In this document: positions 1 to 8,365 of the stretch, in pieces | Position numbering within the stretch: the first letter of the stretch is position 1 | How the letters are laid out: the number at the start of each line of letters is the position of its first letter | Origin: Candidatus Zixiibacteriota bacterium | GTDB lineage: Bacteria; Zixibacteria; MSB-5A5; SM1-73 | Assembly: GCA_020341875.1 (NCBI GenBank) | Contig: CP070839.1 | Location: 159,723-177,165, forward strand | Direction of reading: 5' to 3' | DNA length: 17,443 nucleotides | Position numbers and translations under genes: made by a program | Notes under the pieces: model-generated | What the model was told of the DNA's origin: nothing | The model's database searches: none | What the model saw: the letters and a program-made list of their open reading frames with translations, nothing else

Positions 1-162
1 AAGGTGAGGAACGCGCTCGTCTACAAGCCGTCCGGTTCCAGTGCCGGCTTCGAGGACGTGGCTACAGAGGGCGCTTATAAGATCAAGTATAAGCCGGCTA
101 TCAGCAACAATCAGCCGGTGGCAGTATGGGTGGTTTATCCGGTCCGCTTCACCCTGAAGTAG
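1..162 (+). CDS. TonB-family protein, C-terminal part (5' end outside window)
   Basis: Frame 1 is open from the window edge to a TAG at 160-162 and gives 53 residues. The segment fits the TonB C-terminal domain: a strand around VRNALVYKPSGSSAGFEDVA, a helix-like AYKIKYKPA and a closing strand VAVWVVYPVRF. In the family this periplasmic domain contacts outer-membrane receptors and couples them to the ExbBD motor. Stand-alone proteins with the same domain also occur in FCB-type bacteria, so the partner is unknown. The N-terminal membrane anchor and proline-rich region are outside the window. The domain family is fairly secure; the transport role is inferred. Confidence 0.75.
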   Translation, partial: KVRNALVYKPSGSSAGFEDVATEGAYKIKYKPAISNNQPVAVWVVYPVRFTLK

Positions 163-507
163 TTGCCGGGGGTTGGAGCGATGCCAGCTCTCCTGGCCGG
201 AGCCGAGCGGGACGGTCATAAGTAGTTTGCCGAGAGTCCTGGTGTACTGGCTATGAAGGGCCCACTGCTTCAGGGCAAAGCTGCGAACATTCGGGCAACC
301 GAACGCCCAGATTGGCGAGTCTTGAACAAGCGTGGATCGCTGGATGCAAAAGGCAGTTGAGTTCTTGGCTGCCTTTGTTTTCATGAGGATCCTCTCCGGC
401 GAAATAGACACGAAAGGGAATGTCGTCATTTCTTGCCTTCTCCACTATGGATCTCCCTCTTTTTTGAGACACGAATCCTACAATATCTCTAAAGGAAAGG
501 GGTTACG
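163..507. other. Gene-free region between TonB-like gene and hppA
   Basis: This 345-bp stretch has no convincing gene; the short open frames in it lack a ribosome site and recognisable similarity. It holds two hairpins. One at 290-303 has a TTCGG/CCGAA stem closed by a GCAA tetraloop and can extend with GCG/CGC (283-285 and 304-306) across a bulge. The other, at 349-376, is terminator-like. A TACAAT at 479-484 is a possible -10 box for hppA, but no -35 box sits at a normal distance. I recognise no known riboswitch here. Confidence 0.5.
349..381 (+). terminator. Possible rho-independent terminator downstream of the TonB-like gene
   Basis: AAAGGCAG (349-356) pairs perfectly with CTGCCTTT (369-376), and the stem can be extended inward by G-U pairs. 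The stem is followed by GTTTTC. It would end a transcript coming from the TonB-like gene and insulate hppA. The U-tract is short and the site is almost 190 bp past the stop codon, so the call is tentative. Confidence 0.4.
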
Positions 508-2481
508 ATGGACTTAGGGATAGTAGCAGCCATTCTGGGGTTGGTGGGGCTGGCTTTTGCTTTGGCTCTCTTCCTTTCTGTTAGGAGACAACCTGCGGGA
601 AACCAACTTATGCAGGAGATCTCCGATGTGATCCATCGCGGAGCCATGGTATTTCTGAAAAAGGAGTATTCCGTCCTGGTTCTCTTTGTACTGGTGGTCT
701 TCGGGCTTCTGGCCTGGAAGATCGGCCTCTGGACCGGAGTAGCCTTTCTCTCCGGGGCGGCCTGCTCCATGCTGGCCGGCTTTCTGGGAATGAGCGCTGC
801 CACCCGGGCAAATGTCCGCACCACCGAGGCCGCCCGGGGGTCTGGCCAGACCAAGGCCTTAAGCGTGGCCTTCTCCGGTGGAGCGGTGATGGGAATGTCG
901 GTGGCCAGCTTGGGTCTCTTGGGCTTGGGTGTCTATTATCATTTTTTCCACAGATTGGACCCGGCGGTGCTGGTGGGATTCTCCATGGGAGCATCCTCCA
1001 TCGCCTTGTTTGCCAGGGTCGGCGGAGGCATCTACACCAAGTCGGCGGACGTGGGGGCGGATCTGGTGGGAAAGGTGGAGAAGTCCATTCCCGAGGACGA
1101 TCCGAGGAATCCAGCCGTGATAGCTGATAACGTGGGAGACAACGTGGGTGACGTGGCAGGCATGGGCGCGGATCTGTTCGAGTCGTACGTCGGCTCGGTG
1201 GTCGCTTCGATTGCCATCGGGGCTACCGGTGCCCATTATGCTGCTATGAGACTTCAATACATGTCGCTGCCCATTCTGATCGTTCTGGTGGGGATCATTG
1301 GATCCATGTTAGGCGTTCTCTCGGTCAGAGCATTCAAGAGATTCAATCCCGCGGCGGTCCTGCGGGCTGTCACCTATGTGGCCGCAGTGGTGCTTCTGAT
1401 CGCTTCCTACTTCATCATCCAGAAACTGGGTCTGCCCGTGGGAGTGTTCTGGGCCATCCTGGGGGGAAATCTGGCCGGAATAGCCATGGGACTTTTGACC
1501 GAGTTCTATACTTCCGCTGCTCCGATCAGGAGGATTGCCAGGGCCTCGGAGACCGGAGCCGCCACCAACATCATTCACGGTCTTGCGGTGGGAATGGAGA
1601 GCGTGGCAGGTCCGGTACTGGTCATCTGCATTGCCATATTCGTGGGATACAAGGTGGCCGGGCTATACGGGATCGGGATTGCCGCGGTAGGGATGCTCTC
1701 CACCATAGGGGTCACCATGTCCGTGGATGCTTATGGACCGGTAGCGGACAATGCTGGAGGTATCTCCGAGATGTCCGGTCTGGGGCCCGATGTCAGAAAG
1801 GTGACCGACAGACTCGACTCGCTGGGAAATACCACGGCTGCCATTGGAAAAGGATTCGCCATCGGGTCGGCAGCCCTCACCGCGTTGGCTTTGTTCTCTG
1901 CCTACACTCAGGCGGTAGAGCTGAACCTGATCAACCTGCTCAAGGCGGAGGTGGTGATAGGGTTTTTCATAGGTGGGGTCCTACCCTTTTTGATCGCTTC
2001 CATAACCATGACCGCAGTGGGCAGGGCCGCCTTCAAGATGGTCTCCGAGGTGAGAAGACAATTCGCCGAAATTCCGGGATTGATGGAGGGAAAGGCGAAG
2101 CCGGACTCGGAGAAGTGCGTGGCCATATCGGCTAACCCTGCGCTCCAAGAGATGATCCTCCCCGGCCTGATAGCCGTTCTGGCACCCATTGTGGTGGGTT
2201 TTGGTCTGGGAAAGGAGGCACTGGGCGGTCTTCTGGCCGGCGCCACCTTAACCGGTGTGCTTTTGGCTTTGATGATGGCAAATGGCGGAGGTGCCTGGGA
2301 TAATGCCAAGAAGTTCATTGAGGCCGGCAACCTGGGAGGAAAAGGGTCATTCGCGCACAAGGCAGCGGTGGTGGGAGATACCGTGGGGGATCCTTTCAAG
2401 GATACTTCCGGTCCCTCCATGAACATTCTGATAAAATTGATGGCCATGGTCTCGCTGGTTTTAGCGCCCTTATTCATTTAG
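508..2481 (+). CDS. hppA: Membrane-bound ion-translocating pyrophosphatase, K+-dependent type
   Basis: This 657-residue protein hydrolyses cytoplasmic pyrophosphate and uses the energy to pump H+ and/or Na+ across the inner membrane. The family substrate loop DVGADLVGKVE is at residues 181-191, followed by DNVGDNVGDVAGMGADLFESY, and a second conserved acidic loop near the C-terminus contains VGDTVGDPFKDTSGPS. The rest is nearly all hydrophobic segments, as expected for about 16 helices. GNTTA-A-I-G gives Ala444 and Gly447, the residues that mark K+-dependent enzymes; K+-independent ones have Lys and Thr there. Glu225 in DLFESY is the gate glutamate position seen in Na+ pumps, but ion choice cannot be settled from this alone. 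Length is near the family norm. The ATG has a strong purine-rich site, AAGGAAAGGGG, just upstream. It appears to be a stand-alone gene. Confidence 0.95.
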   Translation: MDLGIVAAILGLVGLAFALALFLSVRRQPAGNQLMQEISDVIHRGAMVFLKKEYSVLVLFVLVVFGLLAWKIGLWTGVAFLSGAACSMLAGFLGMSAATRANVRTTEAARGSGQTKALSVAFSGGAVMGMSVASLGLLGLGVYYHFFHRLDPAVLVGFSMGASSIALFARVGGGIYTKSADVGADLVGKVEKSIPEDDPRNPAVIADNVGDNVGDVAGMGADLFESYVGSVVASIAIGATGAHYAAMRLQYMSLPILIVLVGIIGSMLGVLSVRAFKRFNPAAVLRAVTYVAAVVLLIASYFIIQKLGLPVGVFWAILGGNLAGIAMGLLTEFYTSAAPIRRIARASETGAATNIIHGLAVGMESVAGPVLVICIAIFVGYKVAGLYGIGIAAVGMLSTIGVTMSVDAYGPVADNAGGISEMSGLGPDVRKVTDRLDSLGNTTAAIGKGFAIGSAALTALALFSAYTQAVELNLINLLKAEVVIGFFIGGVLPFLIASITMTAVGRAAFKMVSEVRRQFAEIPGLMEGKAKPDSEKCVAISANPALQEMILPGLIAVLAPIVVGFGLGKEALGGLLAGATLTGVLLALMMANGGGAWDNAKKFIEAGNLGGKGSFAHKAAVVGDTVGDPFKDTSGPSMNILIKLMAMVSLVLAPLFI

Positions 2482-2690
2482 ACAGCCGTAGCCAGTGACC
2501 CGGTCGTCCCTTGAATATTCCTCCGCTTAACGGGTATATCAGGAATAGGACAGAGCGAAAAGAGAGTGGCAGACTTAAACCTGAATCTTGGATGTTGGCC
2601 CCGACAGGAGGGATATCCAGAAAGAGAATAACAGAGGACAGAGATCGATTCTATGTAGATAATGGTTGCGGGGTGCTGTATGCCGGTTTG

Positions 2691-2704
2691 GTGAAACTTT
2701 TCAC
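2691..2704. repeat. Short perfect inverted repeat upstream of the YIP1 gene
   Basis: GTGAAACTTTTCAC is a perfect 14-bp inverted repeat lying 54 bp before the YIP1-family start codon. It could be an operator half-site pair or a small hairpin in the leader. No clear promoter could be placed around it, so the regulatory reading is only a suggestion. The whole spacer 2482-2757 otherwise shows no gene I can support. Confidence 0.3.
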
Positions 2705-2757
2705 TAACAATTCCGTCTAAAGTTTAAGAGAAACAGGTTGTGAGAAAAGGAGAAGAA

Positions 2758-3498
2758 ATGGAGGAAACCGTTCAGACCGGTCCGCCGGAAGAGAAGACCA
2801 TGGGGGGAGTGTCAAAGTTCTTCAACATCTTCTTTGAGCCAAAAAGAGTATTCCAGAGCTTGAAGATCAAGCCTACCTGGCTGGTTCCCGTTATCATCGT
2901 GGCCGTGCTGGGGATGGGGTTCTTCTACTATACCTTCCCCTACATAATGAATGAACAGGTGCAGAAGATCCGCGACAACGATAGAATTCCGGAGGAGCAA
3001 AAGGAACGGATCATCGAGAGGATAACGGAGGCAGAGCATCCGCCCATATGGCAGATGGCCATCGCTCCGGCCGGCACCTTAATCGCCCTCGTCATCGTGG
3101 CAGCCGTATTGTTTTTCGTCTTCAATGTCCTTATGGGCGGCGATTCGGGTTTTCGGCGGGTCTTTTCGGTCTACTGTTATTCCTCGCTAATAGCCGTCCC
3201 GGCGATGATAGTGAAATTCCCTCTGGTAATGATGAAGGGTAACATCAACGTTCAGACCAGCCTCGGGTTGCTGCTGTCCCCGGACGCCAAGGGTAGTTTC
3301 CTGCACAGTGTTCTCTCCAGCTTTGACATCTTCACCATCTGGCAGGTGATCCTGGTCTCCATGGGGCTGGGCGTGATTTACAAATTCAGCACCCAGAAGG
3401 CGTTCACCACCGTTGTCATCCTCTGGATAGTCTGGATTTTGGCGAAATCGGGACTGGGCAGCCTATTTGGCGGTGGGGGCGGGTTGCTTGGAATCTAA
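2758..3498 (+). CDS. YIP1-family integral membrane protein
   Basis: This protein has 246 residues with about five membrane segments, near 41-60, 101-125, 138-160, 190-208 and 216-236. The N-terminal FFNIFFEPKRVFQSLK with a following PTWLVP is the usual opening of bacterial YIP1-domain proteins. A charged loop, about residues 65-95 and rich in Glu/Arg/Lys, separates the first two helices. The tail is glycine-rich (LFGGGGGLLGI). The ATG at 2758 was chosen because AAGGAG lies just upstream; a GTG 18 bp earlier would place that site inside the gene. Only 18 bp separate it from the TolC-like gene, so the two are probably co-transcribed. The function of bacterial YIP1 proteins is not established. 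Its place at the head of an exporter cluster suggests an accessory role in the inner membrane. Confidence 0.8.
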   Translation: MEETVQTGPPEEKTMGGVSKFFNIFFEPKRVFQSLKIKPTWLVPVIIVAVLGMGFFYYTFPYIMNEQVQKIRDNDRIPEEQKERIIERITEAEHPPIWQMAIAPAGTLIALVIVAAVLFFVFNVLMGGDSGFRRVFSVYCYSSLIAVPAMIVKFPLVMMKGNINVQTSLGLLLSPDAKGSFLHSVLSSFDIFTIWQVILVSMGLGVIYKFSTQKAFTTVVILWIVWILAKSGLGSLFGGGGGLLGI

Positions 3499-3516
3499 AA
3501 CACCATGGAGGAATAA

Positions 3517-4854
3517 ATGATAAGGGTTATTTCGACAGGTCTCTTCATTACGCTTCTTGCGGCCAATCTTTGCTGGGGTCAGGCTGGAGCATCCGCCCCC
3601 AGAGTTCTCACGCTGGATGAATGCATGAAGCTGGCGGAGAAGCACAACGCAACGCTCATTGCCGCCAGGGAGAGCTACAACGTGGCGAAAAGTGACGTCT
3701 GGCTCGGTTGGGGCAAGCTGCTTCCCGGCGTGAATTCCAGGCTGGCGTACAGCCATAGTGAAACCTGGTCTCCTGGGGGGGGTTACTATAACCCGATCAC
3801 AGAATCGATCGACAGTGTGCCTCCGGGCGGAATCGCAAACAAATATTACTCGGCCTCGCTGAGTGCAGGTCAGAGCTGGTCTCTGGGAGGGTACAATTTT
3901 TACGAAATCAGGGAGAAAAACGCCTCAAGAAACTCGGCCAAGAGCTCCTATGAGTTGACCCGGCAGGAACTCATCCTAGCAGTAAAACAAGCATACTTCG
4001 ATGTCCTTAAGGCCAAGATGCTTCTGGCGATCCAGGAGAAGGCCTTGAGTCGAGCCAGCGAACAGCTCAAAATAGCAGAGGCAAGATACGAACTTGGCGC
4101 TGCCTCCTATTCCGACGTGCTGAAAGCCAAGGTTCAGTACGGGGATGTCAAGCTGGCGCTGATCGGAGCAGAAAACACCCTGAAACTGGCCAAAGCCTCG
4201 CTGAACAGTTGGATGGGGCAGGATGTCGATAGCGAAATCGACGTGGAGGAAAACCTGATCGTGCCAGAGTTCGTTTACTCTTACGACCATGCCCTGCAAG
4301 AGGCGATGAGAGATAACCCGAATATGACCGCGGCTAAATTCGATCTTAAGTCTGCCGAGGCTCAATTCGGTATGGCCCGCAGCGGGCTCTTTCCGAATTT
4401 CGGCGTGTCCGGCTCGTATTCGTGGAATCATGAGGACTTGGATGAGATAAAGAACATCCGCAAACGCAACTACAATTGGGCTCTCTCTGCCTACGTCAGC
4501 TTTGACATCTTTGAGAATTTCACCAAGAAGCATAACATCTCTTACGCCAAGGCCAATCTGAATTCACAAAGGGAGAACTTCCACCAGACCAAAAGGGATG
4601 TGGCCCTAGAGCTCAAGCAAGCTTTTCTGAACGTCGAGGAGGCCCAGGAGAAGATCGAGCTGACCAAAGAGAAGGTCGAATCCGCCCAGGAGGACCTGGA
4701 CTTGATGCAGGAGAAGTACAATCTGGGTGCGGCCAACATACTGGAGCTCTTGGACGCCGAGGTGAGCTTCAAGCAGGCGGAGTCAGACCAGGTCGAAGCA
4801 TTGTATGACTACAATCTGGCGGTGGCACAATTCGAGAAAGCGATAGGGAAATGA
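3517..4854 (+). CDS. TolC-family outer-membrane efflux channel
   Basis: The protein has 445 residues with a signal peptide (MIRVISTGLFITLLAANLCWGQ, cleavage near 21-27). Two outer-membrane efflux repeats follow, about residues 31-235 and 260-445, each with long amphipathic helices rich in Ala, Glu, Lys and Gln. The start of the first repeat (LTLDECMKLAEKHNATL) and the motifs EARYELGAASYSDVLKAK and QEKYNLGAANILELLDAE match this family. Such proteins trimerise into a beta-barrel plus alpha-barrel duct that lets substrates leave the cell. GGAGG ends five bases before the ATG. It is followed by the adaptor gene after a 149-bp spacer with a hairpin. It is probably the exit duct of the exporter encoded here; the substrate is unknown. 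Confidence 0.93.
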   Translation: MIRVISTGLFITLLAANLCWGQAGASAPRVLTLDECMKLAEKHNATLIAARESYNVAKSDVWLGWGKLLPGVNSRLAYSHSETWSPGGGYYNPITESIDSVPPGGIANKYYSASLSAGQSWSLGGYNFYEIREKNASRNSAKSSYELTRQELILAVKQAYFDVLKAKMLLAIQEKALSRASEQLKIAEARYELGAASYSDVLKAKVQYGDVKLALIGAENTLKLAKASLNSWMGQDVDSEIDVEENLIVPEFVYSYDHALQEAMRDNPNMTAAKFDLKSAEAQFGMARSGLFPNFGVSGSYSWNHEDLDEIKNIRKRNYNWALSAYVSFDIFENFTKKHNISYAKANLNSQRENFHQTKRDVALELKQAFLNVEEAQEKIELTKEKVESAQEDLDLMQEKYNLGAANILELLDAEVSFKQAESDQVEALYDYNLAVAQFEKAIGK

Positions 4855-4856
4855 GA

Positions 4857-4879
4857 ACCGGTCTCCGCGAGACTCCGGT
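4857..4879 (+). repeat. Intergenic hairpin between channel and adaptor genes
   Basis: ACCGG (4857-4861) pairs with CCGGT (4875-4879), and an inner TCTC/GAGA stem closes a CGC loop with a two-base bulge. It starts just after the TolC stop codon. It has no following T-run, so it is not a standard terminator. It could protect mRNA ends or tune expression between the two genes. A very weak promoter-like pair, TTGAGG (4884-4889) and TAACAT (4908-4913), lies just downstream. Confidence 0.4.
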
Positions 4880-5003
4880 GAGATTGAGGAAAACTTAATC
4901 TAGATCGTAACATCTTATGGGAAAGGCTGTTTACTGAAGAAACCTGACAAATCAAAGCAATTCGCCATTTAAGGACCATTCTCGACGATTGAACGGAGGA
5001 CAG

Positions 5004-6257
5004 ATGAAGAAAAAGAAGAAAATCATTATCATTCTGGCGGCAGTGATCGTGGTGGCCATCGTCATAGTGGCCAACGTGCTCAAGAGTGGGGAGAAGAGCT
5101 ACCAGGTGCAGGCAGAGAAGGTGGAAAGGGGTGATCTTACCTCCATAGTCACCGCCAACGGTAAGATCGTTCCCAAGACCGACGTGAAGATCTCGGCCTA
5201 CGTCCCGGCAAAGATCACCAAGCTGCCAGTAGAGGAGGGGGACGAGGTGAAAAAGGGTCAGCTCCTGGTCCAACTGGATGATACCGAGTACCGGGCCGCG
5301 GTGAACCGGTCCAGAGCGGAGTTGGCCTCGGCCAAGGCTAGTTTAGAACAGGCTCAATTGGTCTTTAACAGACAGAACGAACTCTTTGCCAAGAAGCTCT
5401 CCTCTGAAGAGAAGTACGATATGGCGAAAACCGACCTTGATCTTGCAAAGGCCAGACACCAGCAGGCGGAGGCCAGCTTAGATCAGGCCAAATACAACCT
5501 GAGCAAGACCACCATGACCTCCCCCATGGACGGAATCGTCACCTCCCTGAACGCCGAAGTAGGCGAGATAGTCATGATCGGGACCATGAACAACCCGGGT
5601 ACGGTGATCATGACAGTCTCCGACATGAGCGAGATAGAAACGGAGGTGGAGGTGGACGAAACCGACATCGCTCAGGTGGAGCTGGGCCAGGAGACGGAGA
5701 TCAGCATCGATGCCTACCCCGATACCGCCTTCAAGGGAAAGGTAACCGAGATCGGGCATACCGCGCGCGTGAGTGGCCTGGGAACCCAGGATCAGGTCAC
5801 CAATTTCCTGGTGAAGGTGATGCTCATAGACGAGGTGCCCACCATACGACCGGGTATGTCTGCCTCGGTGGATATCACCACCGATTCGCGTAGCGACGTC
5901 TTGAACGTACCCATCCAGGCGGTGGTGATGCGCGAGGAGAAGAGCGATACGCTGGTCTCGGAGGAGAAGGAAAAGGAGGGTGCGGTGGCTTCCACGGATA
6001 GCGGTTCCACCAAGGGCGAAAAGAAAAGCAAGAAGGAGAAGAAGGAGGTGGAGGGAATTTTCCTGGTCGCCGAGGGAAGGGCAAAGTTCGTCAAGGTCGC
6101 CACGGGAATCGCAGATCAGCAGAACATAGAGATCGTGTCCGGCATAAACGAGGACGACAAGGTGGTGACCGGGAGCTACAAGATATTGAGGACCCTGAAG
6201 GATGGAGACAAGGTTAAGGTGACGGAGAAGAAGGGCGAAGGTAACGAGAACAAGTGA
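5004..6257 (+). CDS. HlyD/MacA-like periplasmic adaptor subunit
   Basis: This 417-residue membrane-fusion protein links inner-membrane permeases to the TolC channel. The N-terminus has a run of lysines and one membrane anchor (residues 7-26) instead of a lipobox. In order come the first half of the lipoyl domain (about 62-93, with VEEGDEVKKGQLLVQLDD), a coiled-coil hairpin (95-166), the second lipoyl half (167-200, SPMDGIVTSLNAEVGEIV), a beta-barrel (208-295) and a membrane-proximal domain. The last is interrupted by a highly charged insert, residues 311-350, rich in Lys and Glu. The ATG at 5004 is preceded by GGAGGA; an upstream TTG would put this site inside the gene. The order channel-adaptor-ATPase-permease is that of MacAB-TolC type systems. 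Confidence 0.93.
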   Translation: MKKKKKIIIILAAVIVVAIVIVANVLKSGEKSYQVQAEKVERGDLTSIVTANGKIVPKTDVKISAYVPAKITKLPVEEGDEVKKGQLLVQLDDTEYRAAVNRSRAELASAKASLEQAQLVFNRQNELFAKKLSSEEKYDMAKTDLDLAKARHQQAEASLDQAKYNLSKTTMTSPMDGIVTSLNAEVGEIVMIGTMNNPGTVIMTVSDMSEIETEVEVDETDIAQVELGQETEISIDAYPDTAFKGKVTEIGHTARVSGLGTQDQVTNFLVKVMLIDEVPTIRPGMSASVDITTDSRSDVLNVPIQAVVMREEKSDTLVSEEKEKEGAVASTDSGSTKGEKKSKKEKKEVEGIFLVAEGRAKFVKVATGIADQQNIEIVSGINEDDKVVTGSYKILRTLKDGDKVKVTEKKGEGNENK

Positions 6258-6279
6258 AGACGCGAGTCGGACCAGGTCG

Positions 6280-6301
6280 GAGCCTGACCTAAATCAGGTT
6301 C
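6280..6301 (+). repeat. Intergenic hairpin between adaptor and ATPase genes
   Basis: GAGCCTGA (6280-6287) pairs with TCAGGTTC (6294-6301), with one G-U pair, around a six-base loop CCTAAA. No T-run follows, so read-through into the ATPase gene is expected. It may stabilise or process the mRNA. Confidence 0.4.
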
Positions 6302-6357
6302 TGGACGACAGATCTGTAACGATTCCGGCTTGAACGCTAGCGCGGGAGAGAACTCAG

Positions 6358-7041
6358 GTGCTGATCAGAACGCAAGATCTATGGAAGATATATGAGATGG
6401 GGAGGGAGAAGGTGAACGCCCTGCGGGAGGTTTCTCTGGAGATAGAAAAGGGAGAATACGCTGCCATCATGGGACCGTCCGGCTCCGGGAAGTCGACCTT
6501 GATGAACCTGATCGGCTGTCTGGATACCCCTACTAAGGGCGATTACTATTTGAACGACAAGCTGGTGAGCCAGATGAACGATGATGAACTCGCACGCATA
6601 AGAAATAAGGAAATCGGGTTCGTGTTTCAGACCTTCAATCTTTTGGCCCGTGCAACCGCGGCGCACAATGTCGAGCTTCCGCTGGTGTACAATGGAACCG
6701 AGTCGGAGGTCAGAAAGAGAAAGGCTCGAGAAGCTCTGAAGATGGTGGATCTGGAAGATCGGGCAACTCACAAGCCAAACGAGCTCTCTGGAGGGGAAAG
6801 ACAGAGGGTGGCCCTAGCCAGAGCCTTGGTAAACAATCCCGCTCTGATTCTGGCAGATGAGCCGACGGGAAACTTAGACACCAAGACCGGGCACGAGATC
6901 ATGAACATATTCAAGAAGCTTCACCGGCAGGGAAATACGCTCATCATAGTCACTCACGAGCATGACATCGCCACCTACGCAGACCGGATAATCTACATCC
7001 GGGACGGGGCCATTGAAAAGGAGGAGAGGAAGAAGAACTAA
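6358..7041 (+). CDS. ABC transporter ATPase, MacB/LolD type (free-standing)
   Basis: This 227-residue nucleotide-binding subunit has all expected motifs: Walker A GPSGSGKST (39-47), Q-loop Gln91 in FVFQTFNLL, signature LSGGERQ (143-149), Walker B LILADE (163-168), D-loop after GNLD, and H-loop His200 in VTHEHD. The aromatic A-loop residue is likely Tyr12. The sequence matches the MacB/LolD/FtsE group, whose members drive substrate motion on the periplasmic side instead of carrying it through the membrane. In E. coli MacB the ATPase is fused to the permease; here it is separate. The start is a GTG with a modest GGGAG site upstream. It is the only ATPase gene in the cluster and presumably powers all four downstream permeases. 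Confidence 0.95.
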   Translation: MLIRTQDLWKIYEMGREKVNALREVSLEIEKGEYAAIMGPSGSGKSTLMNLIGCLDTPTKGDYYLNDKLVSQMNDDELARIRNKEIGFVFQTFNLLARATAAHNVELPLVYNGTESEVRKRKAREALKMVDLEDRATHKPNELSGGERQRVALARALVNNPALILADEPTGNLDTKTGHEIMNIFKKLHRQGNTLIIVTHEHDIATYADRIIYIRDGAIEKEERKKN

Positions 7042-7104
7042 GGCTCACAGAAGGTCGTTTTCCTTTCCAAGAGAAATTGCGCTTAACCTCAACCCCCCTT
7101 TCCC

Positions 7105-8322
7105 ATGCATTTCCTGGAAGGCATAATTATCGCGCTAAGGTCGTTGGTGGCCAATAAGCTCAGGTCGGTGCTGACCCTTGTAGGTGTCATCATCGGGGTG
7201 ATGACGGTGATTGCGGTGGTCTCCATCATCTCCGGAATGAACCGGTACGTGGAAGCGGAGATAAGCAGCCTGGGATCCACCACCTTTCTCATTCGGAAGT
7301 TCGGCCTGATCACCTCCGACGAACAATGGCATGAACAGGTGAAGAGGAAAAACTTCACCTTGGACGATATGCAGGCCGTTGAGGAGAATTGTCCCGACTG
7401 CTGGAAGGTGGGAGCCGAGGCCTTTGCCTGGAGGAAGGTCAAATACAAAAACAAGCATCTCTCCAGGATGACCATCATCGGGGCCACCGCCAACATCACC
7501 GAGATCGCAAATCACGAAGTTTACGAGGGAAGGACCTTCTCCGATTTCGAGGTGGAACACAATCGGCGAGTCTGCTTCGTGGGCTGGGATATAAAGGAGA
7601 ATCTCTTCGCTGATGAGGACCCCATGGGGAAGGACATAAAGATCGGCAATCACCATTTCCGCATCATCGGTGTGGCAGCCAAGAAGGGGGCTTTTCTGGG
7701 GGACAACCAGGACGATTTCGTTTTAGTCCCGATCACCACCTATGAGAAGCTCTTCTCCCGACATTTCTTCCTCATGATTTTCGTCAAAGCAAAGGATTTT
7801 ATGTCCATGCAGGATGCCATGGATCAATGCCGCGTGATCCTGAGGGCGCGCAGAGGGGTGGACTACAACAAGCCGGATGATTTCGCCATCCTGACCTCGG
7901 AGAGCGTGATGGACTTCTTTCGGCAATTCACTCAGCTGGCTCTGCTGGTGATGGGAGGGATCGCATCCATCTCCCTGGTGGTGGGGGGGATAGTGATAAT
8001 GAACATAATGCTGGTATCGGTCACCGAGAGAACCAGGGAGATAGGAATTCGAAAGGCGCTGGGGGCCAGGAAGAGAAACATACTGTGGCAATTCCTGGTG
8101 GAATCGGTAACCTTGGCCTTGGTGGGAGGGATGGCCGGCATAATTGCGGGAGCGCTGATCGCCAAATTGATATCCGTTGCCAGCCCCCTGCCTGCATCGG
8201 TAGAGCTCTGGTCGGTCATTGTGGCCTTGCTGGTCTCCTCTTCGGTGGGAATATTCTTCGGGATTTTCCCGGCCATGAAAGCCGCACGGCTCAATCCGAT
8301 CGAGGCGCTGAGGTACGAGTGA
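7105..8322 (+). CDS. MacB/FtsX-type ABC permease A1 (first copy of type A)
   Basis: The protein has 405 residues: one N-terminal helix (about 21-43, LTLVGVIIGVMTVIAVVSII), a large periplasmic MacB-core-like domain, and a C-terminal FtsX domain with three helices (about 278-302, 331-353, 365-388). The cytoplasmic motif TERTREIGIRKALGARKRNILWQFLVES and the closing NPIEALRYE are typical of the family. A CxxC pair, Cys96-Cys99, sits in the periplasmic domain; Cys157 and Cys242 are also present. It is most similar to the permease at 9692. The ATG is fixed by alignment with that copy; an in-frame stop lies at 7084-7086. No Shine-Dalgarno site is seen; the preceding bases are C/T-rich. It probably pairs with the B-type permease that follows. 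Confidence 0.93.
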   Translation: MHFLEGIIIALRSLVANKLRSVLTLVGVIIGVMTVIAVVSIISGMNRYVEAEISSLGSTTFLIRKFGLITSDEQWHEQVKRKNFTLDDMQAVEENCPDCWKVGAEAFAWRKVKYKNKHLSRMTIIGATANITEIANHEVYEGRTFSDFEVEHNRRVCFVGWDIKENLFADEDPMGKDIKIGNHHFRIIGVAAKKGAFLGDNQDDFVLVPITTYEKLFSRHFFLMIFVKAKDFMSMQDAMDQCRVILRARRGVDYNKPDDFAILTSESVMDFFRQFTQLALLVMGGIASISLVVGGIVIMNIMLVSVTERTREIGIRKALGARKRNILWQFLVESVTLALVGGMAGIIAGALIAKLISVASPLPASVELWSVIVALLVSSSVGIFFGIFPAMKAARLNPIEALRYE

Positions 8323-8365
8323 CGGCACGCGCGCGTCAACAGACTCTCTTTTGGAGAGGCAGTTC

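Noticed and set aside
332..517. Short open frame spanning the hppA leader
   Set aside because: It overlaps the hppA ribosome site and start, has no ribosome site of its own, and runs through the terminator-like stem.
2511..2720. Possible 69-residue gene between hppA and the YIP1 gene
   Set aside because: It starts with TTG, has no ribosome site, and the product is a non-hydrophobic sequence with no recognisable domain.
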